64,000 nt of DNA from Halomonas campaniensis. GTDB taxonomy: Bacteria; Pseudomonadota; Gammaproteobacteria; Pseudomonadales; Halomonadaceae. Numbering within the stretch: the stretch's first letter is position 1; every line of letters starts with the position of its first letter. Positions 1 to 9,009 of the stretch are shown one piece after another. Made by a program: the position numbers and the translations under genes. The stretch covers positions 774,213 to 838,212 of the forward strand of contig NZ_JPUA01000034.1 of the NCBI RefSeq assembly GCF_002211105.1, in the 5' to 3' direction. The notes below the pieces were generated by a model. The model searched no databases. It was not told the DNA's origin and saw only the letters and a list, made by a program, of their open reading frames with translations.

Positions 1-1
1 G

Positions 2-1630
2 TCCCCACGCCTTAAACAGGCACTGAACCGTATCAGTGACGATTTAGCAAAGGCCGAGGTGCAGGCGACACACCAAGGGCAGGTCGCCGAGGCGGAAATC
101 TTTGCAGCCCATGGCGCCTGGCTTGAAGATCCGAACTTAGTCGCGGCGGCAGAGGCGCGGATTAGTGATGGCCGCAGTGCTGGCCAAGCCTTGCGGGAAG
201 CATTAGACGCTGAAGCAGAGCGGCTTGCTGCTAACGGTAACGACTTGCTGGCTGCCCGTGTCGCGGATCTGCGCGACCTGCAGCGTCGTGTGATGGTGGT
301 GCTGAGCGACGACCATCAAGAGGCAGCTCCTGAGCTGCCTGAAGACGCCATCTTGGTGGCGGAGGACTTAACACCGTCGGAGTTGGTAGCCGTGGCTGAC
401 CAGCACCCCGCGGGGCTTTGCCTTGCTGGCGGTGGCACCACTTCTCATGTGGCTATCCTGGCGCGGGCACGGGGTATCCCTTGTCTCGTGGCAATGGGAC
501 AGGAGCTATTGGAAGCAGCTCATGAGGTCTCTTCTGAAAGCGTCATGCTAGATGCCGAGGAAGGCTGCTTGGCACTGAAGCCAACGCCGATACAACTGGC
601 CGAGATGGCCGAGCGGATTGAGGTTCGCCGACAGCAAGCCGAGACGGCGCGGGAGGCCGCTCATGAGCCAGCCACCACCCTAGACGGACGCACTATTGAA
701 GTGTGTGCCAATATTGGCGGTGCCGAAGAGGCGCGCTTAGCGGCAGCGTCAGGTGCCGATGGCGTAGGCTTACTGCGCAGCGAGTTCCTGTTCTTGGGAC
801 GTGATAGCGCCCCCGATGAGTTCACTCAGCGCGAAGAATACCAGGCCGCTTTAACGGCCTTGGGCGGTAAGCCAGTGATTATTCGCACGCTGGATATCGG
901 CGCCGACAAGCAGCTTCCTTATCTACGTTTGCCAACCGTGCCTAATCCAGCGTTAGGAGTGCGCGGCGTGCGCCTTTGGCAAAGCCAGCCCAATCTCTTG
1001 GAGACACAGCTACGAGCGTTACTGGGCGTTACCCCATTGAAAGCGCTGCATATCATGCTGCCTATGGTGAGCGAAGCCTCCGAGCTACGCGAAGTGCGCC
1101 AGCGTTTAGAGGCGCTGACCGCTGAGTTAGGGCTGAGTGAACGGCCGCGGTTAGGGGCCATGATCGAAGTGCCTAGCGCCGCACTCTGCGCTGCCAGTCT
1201 TGCCGACGAGGCAGACTTCCTTTCCATTGGCACCAACGACTTAACCCAGTACACCCTGGCCATGGATCGTGAAGATCCAGCGCTGTCTAGCCGGGCGGAT
1301 GTACTGCACCCGGCGGTACTGCGCCTGATCCAAGCGTCGGTCGCTGGCGCCGCCAAGCGCTGTTCCGTCGGCGTATGTGGCAGTGCGGCCAGTGACGAAC
1401 TGGCTGCTCCTTTGCTAGTAGCTATGGGGGTCGATGAGCTCTCAGTAGAGCCTGCGCGAATTCCGGCAGTCAAGGCTGCTTTGCGCCGTCTGGACACCGC
1501 CGCCTTGGCAGCCAACATCCCGGAACTACTGGCCTTACCTGATGCTGTCTCGGTGCGCTTGCGCCTCGGCGAGCTGCTGGCCCTGGATGATGAGGCCTCC
1601 CCAATAACAACTCCCTTCGCGAGGTGCTGA
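2..1630 (+). CDS. PTS enzyme I (PEP-protein phosphotransferase), 5'-truncated by window edge
   Basis: The reading frame is open from base 2, so the gene begins upstream; the GTG at 59 lies inside the domain and is not a start. Enzyme I takes phosphate from PEP onto a histidine and passes it to HPr. The visible part covers most of the EI N-terminal domain with the phospho-histidine motif GGGTTSHVAILAR (His codon 446-448), then the PEP-binding barrel with GVGLLRSEFLF, RTLDIGADKQLPY, SIGTNDLTQYTLAMDRE and the conserved cysteine in VGVCGSAASDE. In pseudomonads the gene before nagE is an EIIA-HPr-EI fusion (NagF type). I infer the same here, but the EIIA and HPr parts would be outside the window. 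It is separated from the IIBC gene by a single base, so the two are surely co-transcribed. Confidence 0.93.
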   Translation, partial: SPRLKQALNRISDDLAKAEVQATHQGQVAEAEIFAAHGAWLEDPNLVAAAEARISDGRSAGQALREALDAEAERLAANGNDLLAARVADLRDLQRRVMVVLSDDHQEAAPELPEDAILVAEDLTPSELVAVADQHPAGLCLAGGGTTSHVAILARARGIPCLVAMGQELLEAAHEVSSESVMLDAEEGCLALKPTPIQLAEMAERIEVRRQQAETAREAAHEPATTLDGRTIEVCANIGGAEEARLAAASGADGVGLLRSEFLFLGRDSAPDEFTQREEYQAALTALGGKPVIIRTLDIGADKQLPYLRLPTVPNPALGVRGVRLWQSQPNLLETQLRALLGVTPLKALHIMLPMVSEASELREVRQRLEALTAELGLSERPRLGAMIEVPSAALCAASLADEADFLSIGTNDLTQYTLAMDREDPALSSRADVLHPAVLRLIQASVAGAAKRCSVGVCGSAASDELAAPLLVAMGVDELSVEPARIPAVKAALRRLDTAALAANIPELLALPDAVSVRLRLGELLALDDEASPITTPFARC

Positions 1631-1631
1631 T

Positions 1632-3347
1632 ATGGCTATTATGACTTTGGGAGCCCGCATGATGGGCGGGCTACAGCAACTGGGCCGCTCTCTGATGCTG
1701 CCCATTGCGGTGTTACCTATCGCTGGCCTGCTATTACGTCTGGGCCAGCCCGATCTGCTGGATATTGCCTTTATCGCCAGTGCGGGCGAAGCAATATTCG
1801 CTAACCTGGCGCTGATCTTTGCCATTGGTTTGGCGGTGGGCTTTGCCAATGACAGCAATGGCGCAGCGGGCCTGGCCGGTGTTATTGGTTACTTGGTTCT
1901 AGATGCAGTGCTGAACTCTCTCAATCCAGATATTAATATGGGGGTGTTGGCGGGCATCATCATCGGCAGTGTGGCGGGCTTGCTTTATAACCGCTACCAA
2001 GCAATCCAACTGCCAGACTATTTGGCTTTCTTCGGCGGGCGGCGCTTTGTGCCTATTGTCACCGGCCTTGCCGCTGTGGTGCTGGGATTCGCCTTCGGGG
2101 CTATCTGGCCTCCTATCCAGCACGGTATCGATTCGCTGGGCCAATGGCTCATTGATGCTGGTGAGTTAGGTCTGTTCGTCTATGGAGTGCTCAATCGGCT
2201 ACTGATCGTTACTGGCCTGCACCATGTGCTCAACAGCTTGGTCTGGTTTGTTTTTGGCAGCTTTGAGACAGCCTCTGGGGCGATTATCACCGGCGACCTC
2301 AACCGCTTCTTCGCCGGAGATCCTACCGCAGGTCGTTTTATGGCGGGCTTTTTCCCGGTGATGATGTTCGGCCTGCCAGCCGCAGCGCTGGCCATGTACC
2401 ACGCCGCGCCGAAAGGGCGACGTGCCCAGGTGGGTGGTCTGCTGTTGTCGCTGGCGTTGACCGCCTTCCTTACCGGTGTGACCGAACCCATCGAATTTAC
2501 CTTTATGTTCCTGGCGCCGCTTCTCTATGGCCTACACGCTTTATTAACCGGTATCTCTGTAGCCCTGCTTCACTGGCTTGACGTTAAACTGGGCTTCACT
2601 TTTTCCGCCGGGGCCTTCGACTTCGCGCTCTCGTATGGGCTTTCTACTAACGGCTGGCTGATGCTGCCGGTGGGGCTGGTCTACGCTGGCATCTACTACA
2701 CAGTATTTCGCTGGGCGATTGTGCGCTTCGACCTGCCAACGCCGGGCCGTGACCCAGAGACAACAGCACCCGTTGGGACGGAAGCTGCTCCCAGTGAGCG
2801 AGGCCCAGCCTTTGTTGCCGCTCTGGGGGGCGCAGCAAACCTGCAAAGCGTTGGCGCCTGTACGACTCGGCTCCGCTTAGTATTGGACAACCCTGATGCT
2901 ATCGACGAGGCGGCTCTTAAGGCGCTGGGGTCACGAGGGCTCCTGCGCCTTCAAGGCGGTGGAATTCAGGTCATTGTAGGGCCTATCGCCGACGCAGTGG
3001 TTGATGATATACGCGCCGCGCTAAGCGCCACTGGTGAAGCACCGGTGCAGCCTGCCGAACCACGGTCGCCTAACTCTGTTGCGCCCCCGCCAACCGCCAT
3101 AGCGCCCATAACACCTCAGCGTCGTCAGGCTTGGCAGCAAGCGCTGGGCGGCGAGCGCAATGTGCATAGTGCGACGGCGGTGGCATCCACTCGGCTGCGT
3201 TTGGAACTAGCTAATATCTCTGTACTAGACGAGGCGGCTCTGGCTGGCCTGGGGGCCCACGGCGTGCAGCGACTGCAGCGAGGTGTGGTTCATATAATCT
3301 TGGATGAACAAGCAGAGGCGGTCGCCTTGGGGCTTTCATCCCATTGA
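1632..3347 (+). CDS. nagE: PTS IIC-IIB permease, N-acetylglucosamine/glucose type, with a second IIB-like domain
   Basis: Membrane permease that imports and phosphorylates a hexose; sequence and neighbours resemble Pseudomonas NagE, so GlcNAc is the likelier substrate and glucose the alternative. Residues 1-365 are the multi-span IIC domain (LMLPIAVLPIAGLLLRLG, the FFGGRRFVP segment, VTGLHHVLNSLVW and the TGVTEPIEF signature). Residues about 391-465 are a IIB domain with phospho-cysteine Cys410 in GACTTRLRL. After a Pro-rich linker (470-495), residues about 497-567 repeat the IIB fold, but the matching position is Ala518 (AVASTRLRL), so this copy cannot carry phosphate by the usual chemistry. 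It starts one base after the EI stop codon. Function from family and context; the substrate is not proven. Confidence 0.9.
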   Translation: MAIMTLGARMMGGLQQLGRSLMLPIAVLPIAGLLLRLGQPDLLDIAFIASAGEAIFANLALIFAIGLAVGFANDSNGAAGLAGVIGYLVLDAVLNSLNPDINMGVLAGIIIGSVAGLLYNRYQAIQLPDYLAFFGGRRFVPIVTGLAAVVLGFAFGAIWPPIQHGIDSLGQWLIDAGELGLFVYGVLNRLLIVTGLHHVLNSLVWFVFGSFETASGAIITGDLNRFFAGDPTAGRFMAGFFPVMMFGLPAAALAMYHAAPKGRRAQVGGLLLSLALTAFLTGVTEPIEFTFMFLAPLLYGLHALLTGISVALLHWLDVKLGFTFSAGAFDFALSYGLSTNGWLMLPVGLVYAGIYYTVFRWAIVRFDLPTPGRDPETTAPVGTEAAPSERGPAFVAALGGAANLQSVGACTTRLRLVLDNPDAIDEAALKALGSRGLLRLQGGGIQVIVGPIADAVVDDIRAALSATGEAPVQPAEPRSPNSVAPPPTAIAPITPQRRQAWQQALGGERNVHSATAVASTRLRLELANISVLDEAALAGLGAHGVQRLQRGVVHIILDEQAEAVALGLSSH

Positions 3348-3354
3348 TGTTGCC

Positions 3355-3427
3355 CAATGGCCGAGCCTGCGAGGTGGAGCGGCCATTGTGCCTGGCATCC
3401 TAGCCAGCGACGGCTAGGCGTCCCAGG
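3355..3427 (+). terminator. Two consecutive stem-loops after nagE
   Basis: An 8-bp perfect inverted repeat CAATGGCC/GGCCATTG occupies 3355-3388. It is followed by a second hairpin at 3391-3427 with arms CCTGG..CTAGCC and GGCTAG..CCAGG. Neither is followed by a U tract, so this is more likely an mRNA 3'-end stabiliser or attenuator between nagE and the HAD gene than a classical terminator. Confidence 0.45.
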
Positions 3428-3470
3428 AATCAATCGGTTAAGCTAAAGCACCATACTCACGGAGCGCGCT

Positions 3471-4268
3471 ATGACACCTCGCCTGATTGTTTCTGACCTG
3501 GATGGAACCCTATTAGGAAGCGACCACACCCTGCACGAAAGCACTGTAGAGGTGCTGAGGGCATTGGTGAAGCAAGGTCATCATGTCGCGCTCGCCTCTG
3601 GCCGCCACTACTACGATATGAAGGTGTTTCGTGATCAGTTGGATATTCCCGCGCACTTGATCAGCACCAACGGCGCCTATGTTCACGACCCCGAAGATAC
3701 CTTGCTGGCGGCTAATCACCTTGAGCCTGAACATGCAAGAACGCTAATTGGTCTTCCGCGTCCGCCTCAAGTACGGCTTAACCTTTATCGCGAAAGCGGC
3801 TGGCATATTGACTCAGAGGCCCCGTACTTATTATCACTTCACGCCTCCACAGGGTTTGGCTATGAAGTCGTGCCGCCCGCGCAAATGGACACTAACGGGG
3901 TAGGCAAAGTGCTCTATCTAGGTGATCCAAACGCGCTAAAACTGCTAGAAGCCCAGGCGCAAGAGGCCCACGGTGACGCGCTGCATATTACCTACTCCAC
4001 GATTGATTCTTTGGAAATCATGGCCGGTGGAGTCAACAAAGGTGTGGCGCTGTCATCACTGCTGGAACGGTTGGGTTTAACGCCCGCCGATTGTTTAGCG
4101 TTTGGCGACAACCTTAACGATACCGAAATGCTTGACCTGGCAGGAGAGGCACAAGTCATGGCCAATGCTCACCCTGATCTATTCGACCGTATAAAAGGCG
4201 CCGAACGCATTGGCCACCATGGTGAGGCCGCCGTTGCCGTATGGCTGAAAAAGCGCTTTGGGCTTTAA
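3471..4268 (+). CDS. Cof-type HAD-IIB family phosphatase
   Basis: Cytosolic Mg-dependent hydrolase, 265 residues, of the Cof/YidA group that dephosphorylates sugar phosphates and similar small substrates. The HAD motifs are in order: motif I SDLDGTLL (nucleophile Asp9, acid/base Asp11), the serine/threonine region ISTNGAY, the lysine in GGVNKG, and motif IV AFGDNLNDTEML. The cap domain lies between motifs I and III, as in type IIB. Its position after a PTS locus suggests it relieves sugar-phosphate build-up, which is inference only. It is about 120 bases from nagE, past two hairpins, so it may be transcribed partly on its own. Confidence 0.88.
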   Translation: MTPRLIVSDLDGTLLGSDHTLHESTVEVLRALVKQGHHVALASGRHYYDMKVFRDQLDIPAHLISTNGAYVHDPEDTLLAANHLEPEHARTLIGLPRPPQVRLNLYRESGWHIDSEAPYLLSLHASTGFGYEVVPPAQMDTNGVGKVLYLGDPNALKLLEAQAQEAHGDALHITYSTIDSLEIMAGGVNKGVALSSLLERLGLTPADCLAFGDNLNDTEMLDLAGEAQVMANAHPDLFDRIKGAERIGHHGEAAVAVWLKKRFGL

Positions 4269-4384
4269 GCGCCAATAAATACACGGCTAATGCAACCTTG
4301 GTCGTAGCGCTATTGCTACTGCCTAGCCCCTCGACCATCATCAAGGCCCAATAACGACAATAGCGTAGGGCTGAACCCGCTGAG

Positions 4385-5110
4385 ATGACGACAACCCCTG
4401 CTACTTTGATTGTGGTCGACGATGACCCGGAAATTTGTGAATTGCTCGCTGACTACCTGGGGCGGCACGGTTACCGGGTATTTACGGCGGACGGTGCCCA
4501 AGCGCTGCATACCCTGCGGGCGGAACACACGCCTGACTTGTTGATCGTCGATTTAATGCTCCCCGGTGACGACGGCTTTACCATCTGCCGCGACGTCCGC
4601 AAGCATAGCGATGTTCCGATCATCATGCTCACCGCCAGTGCCGATGAGACTGACCGTATTCTTGGCCTTGAGCTGGGTGCTGATGACTACTTGGGCAAGC
4701 CGTTTAATCCCCGCGAATTGCTGGCGCGCGTCAAAGCGGTACTGCGACGCACCCGCAGTGCTCCACCAGAGTTGCCTGCGGGGCAGGCGCGCTGGGTCAG
4801 TTTTGGTAATTGGCAGCTCGACCGCATGACCCGCGAGTTGATTGACCTGCAGGGCGAGCGCGCCGCGCTTTCAGGGGCTGATTTTCAGCTACTGCAGGTG
4901 TTTTTGGAGCATCCGGCGAAGGTACTCACTCGGGATGATCTCTACGCGCTTACCCGGGGGCGGGACGCGCCGCCGCTTGATCGCTCCATTGATGTCCACG
5001 TTTGCCGCCTGCGCCAACGGCTGGGTGAAGATGCCCAGCACTCGCAGTTGATTCGAACGGTGCGCGGGGCAGGCTATGTGTTAACCGCCCAAGTAGATGC
5101 ATTAACGTGA
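4385..5110 (+). CDS. gltR: OmpR-family response regulator, GltR-like
   Basis: DNA-binding regulator of 241 residues. The receiver domain (1-120) has the acidic pair DDD at 12-14, phospho-acceptor Asp56 in LLIVDLMLPGDDG, the threonine of MLTASAD and the lysine of GKPFNP. The C-terminal winged-helix DNA-binding domain includes LSGADFQLLQVF and RSIDVHVCRLRQRLGED. It is translationally coupled to the sensor kinase (GTGA overlap) and sits directly before a gts-type glucose ABC importer. That is the arrangement of GltR/GtrS in Pseudomonas, where the pair controls glucose uptake. The name rests on this synteny, not on a proven target. No strong Shine-Dalgarno is visible before the ATG. Confidence 0.85.
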   Translation: MTTTPATLIVVDDDPEICELLADYLGRHGYRVFTADGAQALHTLRAEHTPDLLIVDLMLPGDDGFTICRDVRKHSDVPIIMLTASADETDRILGLELGADDYLGKPFNPRELLARVKAVLRRTRSAPPELPAGQARWVSFGNWQLDRMTRELIDLQGERAALSGADFQLLQVFLEHPAKVLTRDDLYALTRGRDAPPLDRSIDVHVCRLRQRLGEDAQHSQLIRTVRGAGYVLTAQVDALT

Positions 5111-6618
5111 GACGCGTGGAGTGGGCAACCATTCGTCGACGCTTATCCCGACGAGCAGCCCGCTGGCTACCGGCTTCGCTGCGTGGGCGTTTTGTGATCA
5201 TTATGATCGCCGGGGTGCTGGTCGCCCAAGGGGCCAGCTACGCGATCTGGACTTCCCAGGTGCGCTCCAGCCACTTGGCACAGCTGGATGAGCTGTCTAC
5301 CAATATGGCGTTTAGCATCGCCTCCACCATGAAGTTTTTCCGCTCACTGCCCGTTGACTACCGCCATATTGTGCTCGATCAGCTGCGAAATATGGGCGGC
5401 ACGCGCTTTTTTGTTAGCGTCAACGAGCGCAGGCTGACCATCGACGATATTGGCTCGGGGCCGGAAAAAGAGGTGGTGGTGAATAATGTGCGTTCGGTGC
5501 TCACCCGGCAGCTCAATATCGATGATGTGATTGTCGAGTTCTCCCGCCCGGAAAACCTGCGGGTGCTCAATAACGAAGTGCTTCTCTACGATCTGCCGCC
5601 CCGCTGGGGGCAGCACAGCCTGCTGATGGAGCCACTCTCGCCGCCGATTCTAGTGGTTCAGTTGGAACTTGCCCCAGGCACCTGGCTCTATGTCGCCACG
5701 CTGCTAGGCGTACCGGATATTTTCAGCGGCTATCGCTGGCTCTCTGAGGAGCGTTTGCTGGTCGGGCTACTGGTGCTGCTGAGCGTGCTGGCGCTTTCGC
5801 TATTGGGTATTACCAGCGTGACCCGGCCACTGGCGCGGCTTTCACGGGCAGCGAATCAGTTGGGCGATGATTTGGATATGCCGCCACTCAAAGAGAGTGG
5901 GCCGAAAGAGGTTGCCGCCACCGCCGCGGCGTTCAATCGTATGCAGCGGCGTATTCGCGAGCAGATTGAGGAGCGTGAACGGCTGTTTTCGGCGATTTCC
6001 CATGATTTAAAAACGCCGTTAACCCGCATGCGCCTGCGCGCTGAGATGCTCGAAGATGACTATCAGCGCGAACGTTTTTGCGCCTCATTGGATGAATTGG
6101 ATAGCTTGGTAAAGGGCGCCTTGGCCTCCGTGAAAGGCTTGGATCTGCACGAAGAGCCGACGTCCGTTGATCTAACGCACCTGATCGAAGAGTTGGCCGA
6201 AGAGCTTAGCCTTCAGGGGGGGAAGGTCACTATTGAGATTAAAAGTGGTTCTCTTATCGCGCCGCTGATTGTCAAACCGGTAGCGCTTAAACGCTGCTTG
6301 GCAAACCTGCTTGAGAACGCGGTGTTCTATGGCAAGCAGGCCGATGTGCAGCTAATAGATCACGGTAACGCGGTCACCATGCGTATTCGTGACCACGGCC
6401 CAGGTATACCCGAAGAGCAATTGGGGCGGGTGTTTTCGCCCTTTGTGCGCCTGGAGCCCTCACGCAGCCGACATACCGGCGGCAGCGGCCTGGGACTGGG
6501 AATTGCTCGGCATATTGCCCGTGCCCACGGCGGCGATATTCAGCTCGCCAACCATGCTGATGGTGGGCTGGTGGTCACCCTCGCGCTACCTCGACAGGAA
6601 ACTATTACAGGTTTGTAA
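5107..6618 (+). CDS. gtrS: Sensor histidine kinase, GtrS-like
   Basis: Inner-membrane sensor kinase of 503 residues, starting with GTG that overlaps the regulator's TGA by four bases. Membrane segments lie at about residues 29-48 and 217-236 and enclose a periplasmic sensing domain of roughly 165 residues. A HAMP linker follows. The dimerisation helix carries His299 in AISHDLKTPLTRMRLR. The ATPase domain shows NLLENAVFYG, the G1 box DHGPGIPEE, the F box VFSPFVR and the G2 box GGSGLGLGIARHIA. In Pseudomonas GtrS the ligands are 2-ketogluconate and 6-phosphogluconate; ligand identity here is inferred from position beside gtsABCD only. Confidence 0.87.
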   Translation: MRRVEWATIRRRLSRRAARWLPASLRGRFVIIMIAGVLVAQGASYAIWTSQVRSSHLAQLDELSTNMAFSIASTMKFFRSLPVDYRHIVLDQLRNMGGTRFFVSVNERRLTIDDIGSGPEKEVVVNNVRSVLTRQLNIDDVIVEFSRPENLRVLNNEVLLYDLPPRWGQHSLLMEPLSPPILVVQLELAPGTWLYVATLLGVPDIFSGYRWLSEERLLVGLLVLLSVLALSLLGITSVTRPLARLSRAANQLGDDLDMPPLKESGPKEVAATAAAFNRMQRRIREQIEERERLFSAISHDLKTPLTRMRLRAEMLEDDYQRERFCASLDELDSLVKGALASVKGLDLHEEPTSVDLTHLIEELAEELSLQGGKVTIEIKSGSLIAPLIVKPVALKRCLANLLENAVFYGKQADVQLIDHGNAVTMRIRDHGPGIPEEQLGRVFSPFVRLEPSRSRHTGGSGLGLGIARHIARAHGGDIQLANHADGGLVVTLALPRQETITGL

Positions 6619-6676
6619 TAAAACCCCAACACTATGCAGTACTCGGTAACTCCCGTTGACGCTCACCTTGGCGTAA

Positions 6677-6703
6677 CCTCTTGGATGTCGCACGTCCGAG
6701 AGG
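6677..6703 (+). promoter_or_regulatory. Stem-loop in the gtsA leader
   Basis: Between gtrS and the gtsA ribosome-binding site there is an interrupted inverted repeat, CCTCT-T-GGA against TCC-G-AGAGG, around the near-palindrome GGATGTCGCACGTCC. It could be a regulator site or an mRNA leader hairpin. A good ribosome-binding site (AAGGAG at about 6718) lies downstream. Confidence 0.35.
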
Positions 6704-6729
6704 ACAATAACAATATAAGGAGTTACTCC

Positions 6730-7989
6730 ATGTCGACGTTAAAGAAGACGACCCTCGCGCTTGCTCTGGCAGGCGCCACGCTCGCCACCACCGCTCAAGC
6801 GAATGAAGTTGAAGTGCTGCACTGGTGGACTTCCGGTGGTGAAGCTCGCGCTGCCAACGTGCTTAAAGAGTTAATGGAAGCTGAAGGCTACGGTTGGCAA
6901 GATTTCGCCGTGGCCGGTGGCGGCGGTGAAACCGCCATGACGGTGCTTAAATCCCGTGCCATGTCGGGCAACCCACCATCTGCCGCACAAATCAAAGGCC
7001 CCGAAATCCAGGAGTGGGGTGAGCTTGGCTTGCTCGGTGACCTGAACGGCGTTGCCGATGCGGAAGGCTGGGATGAACTGCTACCGGAAGTCGTGGCCGA
7101 TATCATGCGTCACGACGGCAAATACGTGGCGGTACCCGTCAACGTGCACCGGGTAAACTGGCTGTGGGCCAACCCGGAAGTGCTTGAAGCAGCAGGCGTA
7201 GAGATGCCTACCACGCTGGACGAATTGTTCGAGGCAGGCGAGGCTATCCGCGAAGCGGGTTTCGTGCCGCTGGCTCACGGAGGTCAGGCCTGGCAGGACG
7301 CGACGGTATTCGAAAGCGTAGTGCTTGGCGGTCAAGGGAGCGAGTTTTATCAGCAGGCGCTGGTGGAGCTAGACCCTGAAGCACTGGGGGGCGAACAGAT
7401 GGTCGCTGCTCTTGAGGATTTCAAGCGTATGCGCGAGCTAATGGATGAGGGCATGTCCGGTCGCGACTGGAATGTTGCCACGGCGATGGTGATTGAGGGA
7501 GTGGCTGGGTTTCAGCTCATGGGCGATTGGGCGAAAGGGGAGTTTACCGCGGCCGGACTGACCGCCGGGGAAGATTACCTCTGTGCAGCAGCGCCGGGCA
7601 CCGAAGATGCGTTCACCTTCAACATCGATAGCCTGGCCATGTTCCGCGTCACCGACGACGAGGAGCGCGAGGCGCAGGAAGCGTTAGCCCGCCTCGTGCT
7701 TGAGCCTACTTTCCAGGAAGCGTTTAACCTTGCTAAAGGCTCGATTCCTGCGCGGCCTGATCTGGACATGAGCGAATTCGATAGCTGCGCCCAGCAGTCG
7801 TTGGCTGATTTCCAGCGCACCGCCGAAGAGGGTGGCCTAGTGCCGAGTATGGCCCATGGCATGGCCGTACGCGCGGATATTCAGGGCGCCATTTTTGACG
7901 TGGTTACCAACTACTTCAACGACGCCGATATGCCTGCTGAAGAAGCGGCAGAACGTATGGTGAGCGCCGCCGAAGCGGCCTCTTTCTAG
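6730..7989 (+). CDS. gtsA: Sugar ABC transporter periplasmic binding protein (glucose/mannose type)
   Basis: Periplasmic solute-binding protein that delivers sugar to the GtsB/GtsC permease. The chosen ATG at 6730 is preceded by AAGGAG and opens a typical signal peptide (MSTLKKTTLALALAGATLAT) with cleavage after AQA at about residue 24; the frame extends 32 codons further upstream but lacks a signal there. The mature protein is a family 1 sugar-binding protein (start NEVEVLHWWTSGGEARA; later QLMGDWAKGEF and NIDSLAMFRV). Length 419 is usual for the GtsA/GltB group. It is the first gene of the importer and follows the two-component system that probably controls it. Confidence 0.87.
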   Translation: MSTLKKTTLALALAGATLATTAQANEVEVLHWWTSGGEARAANVLKELMEAEGYGWQDFAVAGGGGETAMTVLKSRAMSGNPPSAAQIKGPEIQEWGELGLLGDLNGVADAEGWDELLPEVVADIMRHDGKYVAVPVNVHRVNWLWANPEVLEAAGVEMPTTLDELFEAGEAIREAGFVPLAHGGQAWQDATVFESVVLGGQGSEFYQQALVELDPEALGGEQMVAALEDFKRMRELMDEGMSGRDWNVATAMVIEGVAGFQLMGDWAKGEFTAAGLTAGEDYLCAAAPGTEDAFTFNIDSLAMFRVTDDEEREAQEALARLVLEPTFQEAFNLAKGSIPARPDLDMSEFDSCAQQSLADFQRTAEEGGLVPSMAHGMAVRADIQGAIFDVVTNYFNDADMPAEEAAERMVSAAEAASF

Positions 7990-8014
7990 GCTTTTCTAGA
8001 TATAGCGTTCTTCA

Positions 8015-8037
8015 GGCGCCGCCGCAACGGCGGCGCC
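8015..8037 (+). promoter_or_regulatory. GC-rich stem-loop between gtsA and gtsB
   Basis: A perfect 10-bp stem (GGCGCCGCCG / CGGCGGCGCC) with a 3-base loop sits in the 75-base gap after the binding-protein gene. There is no U tract, so it is probably a partial terminator or an RNA-protecting hairpin. Such hairpins commonly raise binding-protein levels over permease levels in ABC operons. Confidence 0.6.
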
Positions 8038-8064
8038 TTCGTTGCTTGGCAAGGATACTTCTCC

Positions 8065-9009
8065 ATGAGAGATTCCCTCCCCATGAAAAATACCTCTGCG
8101 ACGCCTTTAGGGGCTGGCGCTAAGCGGTCGACGCCATCCGGTGGTTTGCAAGCGTGGCTGCCTCGCCTGGTGCTGGCACCGTCGGTGGCCATTTCGCTGT
8201 TCTTTGTTTACGGCTTCATGCTGTGGACGTTCGTGCTCTCGCTAACCAGCTCGCGCATGCTGCCCAGCTATGACTTTGTCGGCTTTGGTCAATATGCACG
8301 CTTAATGGCCAATGAGCGCTGGTGGGTTGCCTCGACCAACCTGATGATTTTTGGCGTGCTGTTCGTGGTGATTTGCCTGGTGATTGGTGCGCTGCTGGCG
8401 ATACTGCTTGATCAGAAAATTCGCCAGGAGGGAGCACTGCGCACGATCTACCTCTACCCCATGGCACTCTCCTTTATTGTTACCGGGGTGGTGTGGAAGT
8501 GGCTGCTTAATCCGCAATTGGGCATTCAAGCGATGGTGCAAAGCTGGGGCTTTGAGTCTTTCCGCTTTGACTGGATTGTGGATCCGGATATGGCGATTTA
8601 TACCCTGGTGATTGCTGCCGTGTGGCAGGCGTCCGGGTTTGTGATGGCGCTGTTTTTAGCCGGGCTGCGGGGTATCGACGACAGCATTATTAAGGCGGCG
8701 CAACTAGATGGCGCCAGCTTGCCGCGGATTTATCTGCGCGTGGTGATGCCGTGCCTACGCCCGGTGGTGTTTAGCGCGGTGATGATCTTGGCCCATATTG
8801 CCATTAAGAGTTTTGACCTGGTCGTCGCACTCACCGGCGGTGGGCCCGGCTACGCCACCGACTTGCCCGCCACCTTTATGTATGCACACGCCTTTACCCG
8901 GGCGCAGATTGGCTTGGGCTCTGCCAGCGCCATGCTGATGTTGGGTGGCGTGCTGGCAATTTTGATTCCGTACCTCTACTCCGAACTAAGGAGCCGCAAG
9001 CATGGCTAA
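8065..9009 (+). CDS. gtsB: Sugar ABC transporter permease 1 (MalF/UgpA type)
   Basis: Inner-membrane subunit, 314 residues with about six membrane spans, preceded by AAGGA nine bases before the ATG. The EAA loop that docks on the ATPase is visible as KAAQLDGASLPRIYLRVVMP near residue 215. The C-terminal segment PATFMYAHAFTRAQIGLGSA is typical of MalF-like sugar permeases. The stop overlaps the start of gtsC by eight bases, so the two permeases are translationally coupled. Confidence 0.88.
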   Translation: MRDSLPMKNTSATPLGAGAKRSTPSGGLQAWLPRLVLAPSVAISLFFVYGFMLWTFVLSLTSSRMLPSYDFVGFGQYARLMANERWWVASTNLMIFGVLFVVICLVIGALLAILLDQKIRQEGALRTIYLYPMALSFIVTGVVWKWLLNPQLGIQAMVQSWGFESFRFDWIVDPDMAIYTLVIAAVWQASGFVMALFLAGLRGIDDSIIKAAQLDGASLPRIYLRVVMPCLRPVVFSAVMILAHIAIKSFDLVVALTGGGPGYATDLPATFMYAHAFTRAQIGLGSASAMLMLGGVLAILIPYLYSELRSRKHG

